64,000 bases of DNA, taken from positions 2,976,001-3,040,000 of the forward strand of contig PYIU01000006.1 of the NCBI GenBank assembly GCA_003415625.1, given 5' to 3'. The notes beneath the pieces are model-generated. The model did no database searches. It had not been told where the DNA came from and saw only the letters and a program-made list of their open reading frames with translations. The stretch's first letter is position 1. Every line of letters begins with the position of its first letter. The DNA is from Aquanectria penicillioides (lineage: Eukaryota > Ascomycota > Sordariomycetes > Hypocreales > Nectriaceae). Of the stretch, positions 60,093 to 64,000 are shown one piece after another. The position numbers were made by a program, and so were the translations under genes.

Positions 60093-61829
60093 AGAAAATG
60101 TGTTAAACGGTGTGTGGTGGTGGTGGTGTGGTGGGTGGTGCAATCGCTGCGTGTGCGCGAGTGCAAGTATGGCGGGGGAGGGGGAGGGGGGGGATAGTAT
60201 TGAGCTGTAGTGATGACGGGCCGTCCTGGGAACGAACCAAGCTGCGACGATGGTGATGGAATGGACAGGACCACAGCGCGAGAGAAAGAAAAAAAAAAAA
60301 TCCAACAAATTTGTGATAATGGAAGGAATCAGATGTCGAGAAATGAAAAGATTCCCGACATTCCTATCCCTTCAATACTGCGAGGGAAAAAATCGTAGGC
60401 TGGAGAATGGGCCATGGAAACCCGGGGCGGGAGGTTGGTGAAGGTGGGTGGTTGACGTGGTTGGGCCCACGCCCCAGCCGCCCGATTAATCTCCACGTCA
60501 CCGTGCCTTGCGACTTCTGCTATAATTGGAACATTTTACGAGGTTGGAGCTACACACATATGCACATCGATGATCCGACAGCCAAAATCCTTTCCCTTGA
60601 TTGGGTTCTAGCGCTGTCTGTCAAGTGGGAATTAGGAGACCTTCTGTCGGCATCGTGCGGTTTCGGGCCTTGGGGGGCACAACTTCCGCGCTTCCGGTGG
60701 CTGGCCCAGCGGGGATGACTGCGCTCATTGGACGGGGGGGATGCTTCGATGTCAATGGAAGCATCGTCTCACTGGGGGATTCGTGCCCGACGACTTTGTG
60801 GAGACTGGTGCAAGCAGTGCTGCAATGGGTTTGCGTCGGCACGGAAATTAGAATTGATCCTGTGTTGAATATGCCGTGTGCAACGGGGATTTTTTTGTGT
60901 GTCTTGGGCAGTTTCGGATGGTTCAGAATTAATGCGTGGGCTGGGTGCCGCGTGCAACAGCTCCGAGGTCCCCTCCCAGCCCCTTGGAAAGTGAAAGCCA
61001 TGTCGCCATGATCATCGCTTCTGCTCGGCCTTGACTGACATGCGATACTGTGAGATTGACGATGAGCGAGGCATGTAAATGGAACGATGTAGAAAAAGGA
61101 GAAGCGAAGAACAGAAGATGAAATGAAATATGATGGAAATTGGCACGAGGAAATAGCCCGCCCTTGCTTTTTTAGGTCGGCGGTAGCCTCATGCACATCA
61201 TCACCTAGATCCGAAGGAACGGCCCACGAACCGATGGGGCGGGTTGGCGGAGACTTTGATCAGTTTGATCCCGTCAGTCCCGATGAGACTCAGTGCCCAC
61301 AAAGTCTTTCTGGGAGCCCGACAAGTCAATTCACCTGCATGCATTACCCTGCTACCGTGCTGTGCCGTATCCAATGTCTCCCAGCCGGCCCCTGTGGTTT
61401 AAGTAATCCCAAGCATTCATTGGCCTGGGACTGGTCGCTGCACAGGTGCGAGATTCACTTGATCCATGAAAAGAACCCACTCGTATTCTATCTCAAAATT
61501 ATATTAACTTTGCAATTAATTATCTCGATGCGTGTCTGATTGCGAGGTTTGAGGGGGGGGGAGCACCCACTTCCAATCTCGTTAGTTATTACTCCGTACG
61601 TGGACTTACTTAAGGATGTATAAACCGTACCGAATTTAGACATTCAGGCCCACCAGTCGTCGAAACTAAACCCGATGATCTCCGTAGCCATCTATCATGA
61701 TCGCCCTCTCACCTCTCGCCCAGGTGCGACTGCTGTTGGTCTTGGGCCCGGTCATGGCGTCTCGGAATAAACACGCCCAAGGTCTGGGAGAGCGAGATAA
61801 TCATCTGGAACCTCGGTTGTTGGCGGTGC
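60093..61829. other. intergenic, no gene seen
   Basis: The first part is the presumed leader and promoter of the coiled-coil gene, with GGT/GTG-rich and G-rich tracts near 60,110-60,195 and an A11-type run near 60,290. The rest holds only overlapping unsupported frames, plus a G9 run at about 61,553. Confidence 0.45.
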
Positions 61830-62874
61830 CTATTTCTCCTGGTAAGTCCCATGTCCAATGCTCAATTCGCTCGGGGTCATCCTCACCTGAAGCTTCTCAG
61901 CCCACTTTTTCACGTCGTCGTAATTCTTGCACTTGTGTCTTGTGTTGAAGTCGGGGAAGGCGATTGGGTCTTGGGGGTTGACCCATACCTGGCCCAGGAC
62001 GCCCGTGTCGACGTTGCACATCAATACTTGGCGCAGGGTGTCAAGGCAATGGGCTATGATGGTTACTCCCAGCGTCTCCAAATTCGAGGTTGAGGCCATG
62101 ACTTACTAACGTGTAGGCGCAGGATTCTGTCGTCATTCTTAAATGCATGCTTGCCCATCTTCTTGTAATGGTCGTAGTTGAAATACAGCGATTTCCGCAA
62201 CAAGTTCTATTCCGGCATTAGCTATTACGCCCTCCAACAACTAATGCGAAGGCGGCGTACCAAGCAGTGAAGATGGTGCATTCCTTCCACGTTCACAAGG
62301 AAGCCTCCGCCGTATTTTTGAGCGCGCTGGACAAATGATGAATCCAGTCCGCTTTTCAGCCCGTCCTCGTACGAGATGACACCCGCTCGGTCTATCAAGT
62401 TAGCTGCCTGCATCAAGTTCATCGTCACGAAAAGCAGTCTCATACAGTCGACTCCCAGTGCTTCCCACGCTTTATCCACTTCTGAAGATCCATTGTGACG
62501 GTAGATGTTTTCTTTCATAAATCTGCCATCAAAGGGCTGATCTTGGTATTCAATTATTACTTGATCAAGTACGGGTGCTGTCGCCAGGTCAACAAAAGCT
62601 CCTCTTTAACGACTCCGAGTGCCCACTTACACCATTGTGTTGTATGGGCCACGCATTTTCGGTCGAAATTTACCAAAAACAAGGATATAAAAGCTCCAGC
62701 ACCGCCAGAGAGCATGATGACAGCAATAAAGCCAATCGCCAACCCGATGCAGCCGCACCACGATCGTCGGTTTGGCCCATTGCTTGGGGCGTAGGTGAAC
62801 TGATCGCTAAACTCGTCCGAGTCGCCCCGGGAGGCATCTGGGTTGAGGGGGAACTCTTCTTCCTTGTGATGCAT
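61830..62874 (-). CDS. UstYa/DUF3328-family protein
   Basis: UstYa-type proteins are membrane-anchored and catalyse oxidative cyclisation and related steps in fungal RiPP and other secondary-metabolite pathways. Exons 62,874-62,631, 62,577-62,261, 62,206-62,107 and 62,053-61,830; introns are 53-54 bp and all phases fit. A polar N terminus is followed by one membrane helix (CIGLAIGFIAVIMLSGGAGAFI). Next come SPVLDQV, EVDKAWEALGVD, the first HxxHC as MHHLHCLNLLRKSLYF with YDHYKK behind it, and the second as a VTHCLDTLRQVLMC variant. The DTG motif and a DFNTRHKC segment follow. The second motif reads THC rather than full HxxHC after splicing (LHVTHC supplies the first His). A last intron of 48 bp before EK-stop is possible; the product is 278-294 residues. 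Confidence 0.85.
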
Positions 62875-63800
62875 GGCAGGAAGAGCGATGAGAGACTATG
62901 CAGATGGTTGGTGATGAAATGAATTGAGATGCAGAGTGGCCAAGACGTCGTAGTCACTCAACCATGCACATGCAGCTAACCCAGATGCCAAGGCGAGTGG
63001 TAAGAGTGAAGAGTGAGAAGGTGGAGAAAACTCCTCAAAGACGAAGTTCAAATACGAGAATTCCAAAGACAAGAAGAGACAAAAAGACGGGACGTCAAGG
63101 ATCTCCGGCTTGCCAAACTCTAGCCACTCGAGTTCGACCGTGCCTCAGTCGAGCTCTGAGCAGAAATATGGGTGCGCTCGCCATCCCGCCGCGCGCAGGT
63201 AGGGCGAGGCTTTCGATAGTTTGTCTGCAAAGTAAACTCAATGCATGGTAAGCTGGGGACCAGAGGTGCGGGCAGACGTCCAGTGCCAACACCAGGCCGA
63301 AGCGGGCACCAATCATGTCTGACCCAAGCGAATCCTTTGGGTCGTGATAGAGATCATGACAACTGTGGCGTTGACGCCAGCTGTTCCTAGGAGGGTCACC
63401 AACCATCATATCTGGTTCCGTCATGCCAAACTACCAAACGTCCGCCTGGAATCCTTCTTTCAGCTGACAGACCCGTTGATGCTGTTGCGTCGATAGCTTC
63501 CCGTTAGATCGGATACTAAAAGCGGAAGCTACCAAGTTACCAAGTTTCAGCACGAGACTACCACGTTTAATCTCTAGCTCGTTTTCGACAGAACATCCTT
63601 CAACTTTGTCAGCCCTAGCTAAGAGCTGAGTGGACCTTTTTGGACCTTTGATCCTTTTCCTTAGCTGAGCGATAGGCACAAAGCTCAACCCACAAGATAG
63701 AGACGCCTCGCTGCTATCACTGCGGTGAGGCCGAGAAAATAAGACCAGCAGAGTAAGTCGAGGCTGAATCCAAAGCTCACCGGGCTATCCCACCTTCCCA
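62875..63800. other. intergenic, no gene seen
   Basis: Promoter side of the UstYa-type gene, plus unsupported frames on the - strand at 63,095-63,424 and 63,431-63,688 that lack recognisable domains. Confidence 0.4.
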
Positions 63801-64000
63801 ATGCGGGTTTACTTCAAAATGATCATCACCGAATTAGACTTGTTTGACTTTCCTCCGACCATTGCCCAATTGGAACCAATTGACTTTGCCGGGACGATCA
63901 CGGTACGAGATCTGAATTTCCCAAATGCTATCGCAACGATCGCGGGTACGCATTTGCCGAAAGGGTGGGGGGAAAACGGATCGTCAACCCCTCCCATAAC
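63801..64000 (+). CDS. open frame running off the right edge (partial)
   Basis: ATG at 63,801 opens a frame that stays open for 66 codons to the window end, with mixed but acceptable codon use. It begins MRVYFKMIITELDLFDFPP. No domain can be assigned. The opposite strand also has a 62-codon frame over the same bases, so this may be chance. Confidence 0.3.
   Translation, partial: MRVYFKMIITELDLFDFPPTIAQLEPIDFAGTITVRDLNFPNAIATIAGTHLPKGWGENGSSTPPI

Noticed and set aside
63095..63688. Two - strand frames near the right edge
   Set aside because: No recognisable domain, start context or splice continuity between them.

Overview
The window is from the nuclear genome of a filamentous ascomycete (Pezizomycotina). 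The evidence is short spliceosomal introns (about 47-230 bp, GTRNGY donors and CTAAC-like branch sites), fungal-only families (two Zn(II)2Cys6 regulators, a UstYa-type protein, a Thi5/NMT1 enzyme, a Pho88/Snd3 protein), a striatin of the PRO11/StrA type, and a large AT-rich block that looks mutated by RIP (repeat-induced point mutation). I cannot name the species.

Region 1 (1 to about 22,430) is a gene-free, very AT-rich island of decayed retrotransposons. Two copies of a Tad-like LINE lie in inverted orientation (62-3,154 on + and about 8,107-13,880 on -). A decayed Ty1/copia element with direct LTRs spans about 16,780-22,300. A further pair of LTR-like ends faces apart at about 4.6-4.88 and 7.68-7.96 kb. 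A roughly 790-bp direct repeat lies at 3.15-3.95 and 13.88-14.68 kb. Short interstitial TTAGGG/TTAAGG arrays lie at 5.35-5.43 kb. The island ends abruptly near 22,430.

Region 2 (22.7-41 kb) is mostly conserved single-copy genes: a fungal polytopic membrane protein next to the island, striatin (STRIPAK scaffold), XPA/Rad14 (nucleotide excision repair), Pho88/Snd3 (ER membrane targeting), a small Zn2Cys6 regulator, an Aim19-like mitochondrial protein and a Siw14-like phosphatase. A tRNA-Asp-like relic lies at 24.2 kb and an unrecognised gene with a broken frame at 32.4-33.1 kb. Long intergenic stretches separate them, including a desert of about 5.8 kb from 40.9 to 46.7 kb.

Region 3 (46.6-56 kb) is accessory. 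It has a cupin pseudogene, a membrane-protein fragment, a zinc alcohol dehydrogenase remnant, an intact seven-exon Zn2Cys6 regulator, a six-exon extradiol-type (VOC) ring-cleaving dioxygenase directly behind it, and a membrane protein on the other strand. This reads like a partly decayed aromatic-catabolism or secondary-metabolism locus.

Region 4 (56.8-64 kb) holds the thiamine-pyrimidine synthase gene (NMT1/THI5) with a eukaryotic TPP riboswitch in its 5' leader, a proline-rich coiled-coil protein, a UstYa/DUF3328-type gene with two HxxHC motifs, and an open frame running off the right edge.

I reconstructed gene models by joining frames at consensus splice sites. Each junction is an inference supported by frame continuity and family resemblance, not by transcripts. 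I did not find a clearly new multi-gene system. The strongest leads are the riboswitch leader, the decayed catabolic locus and the frame breaks at homopolymers.
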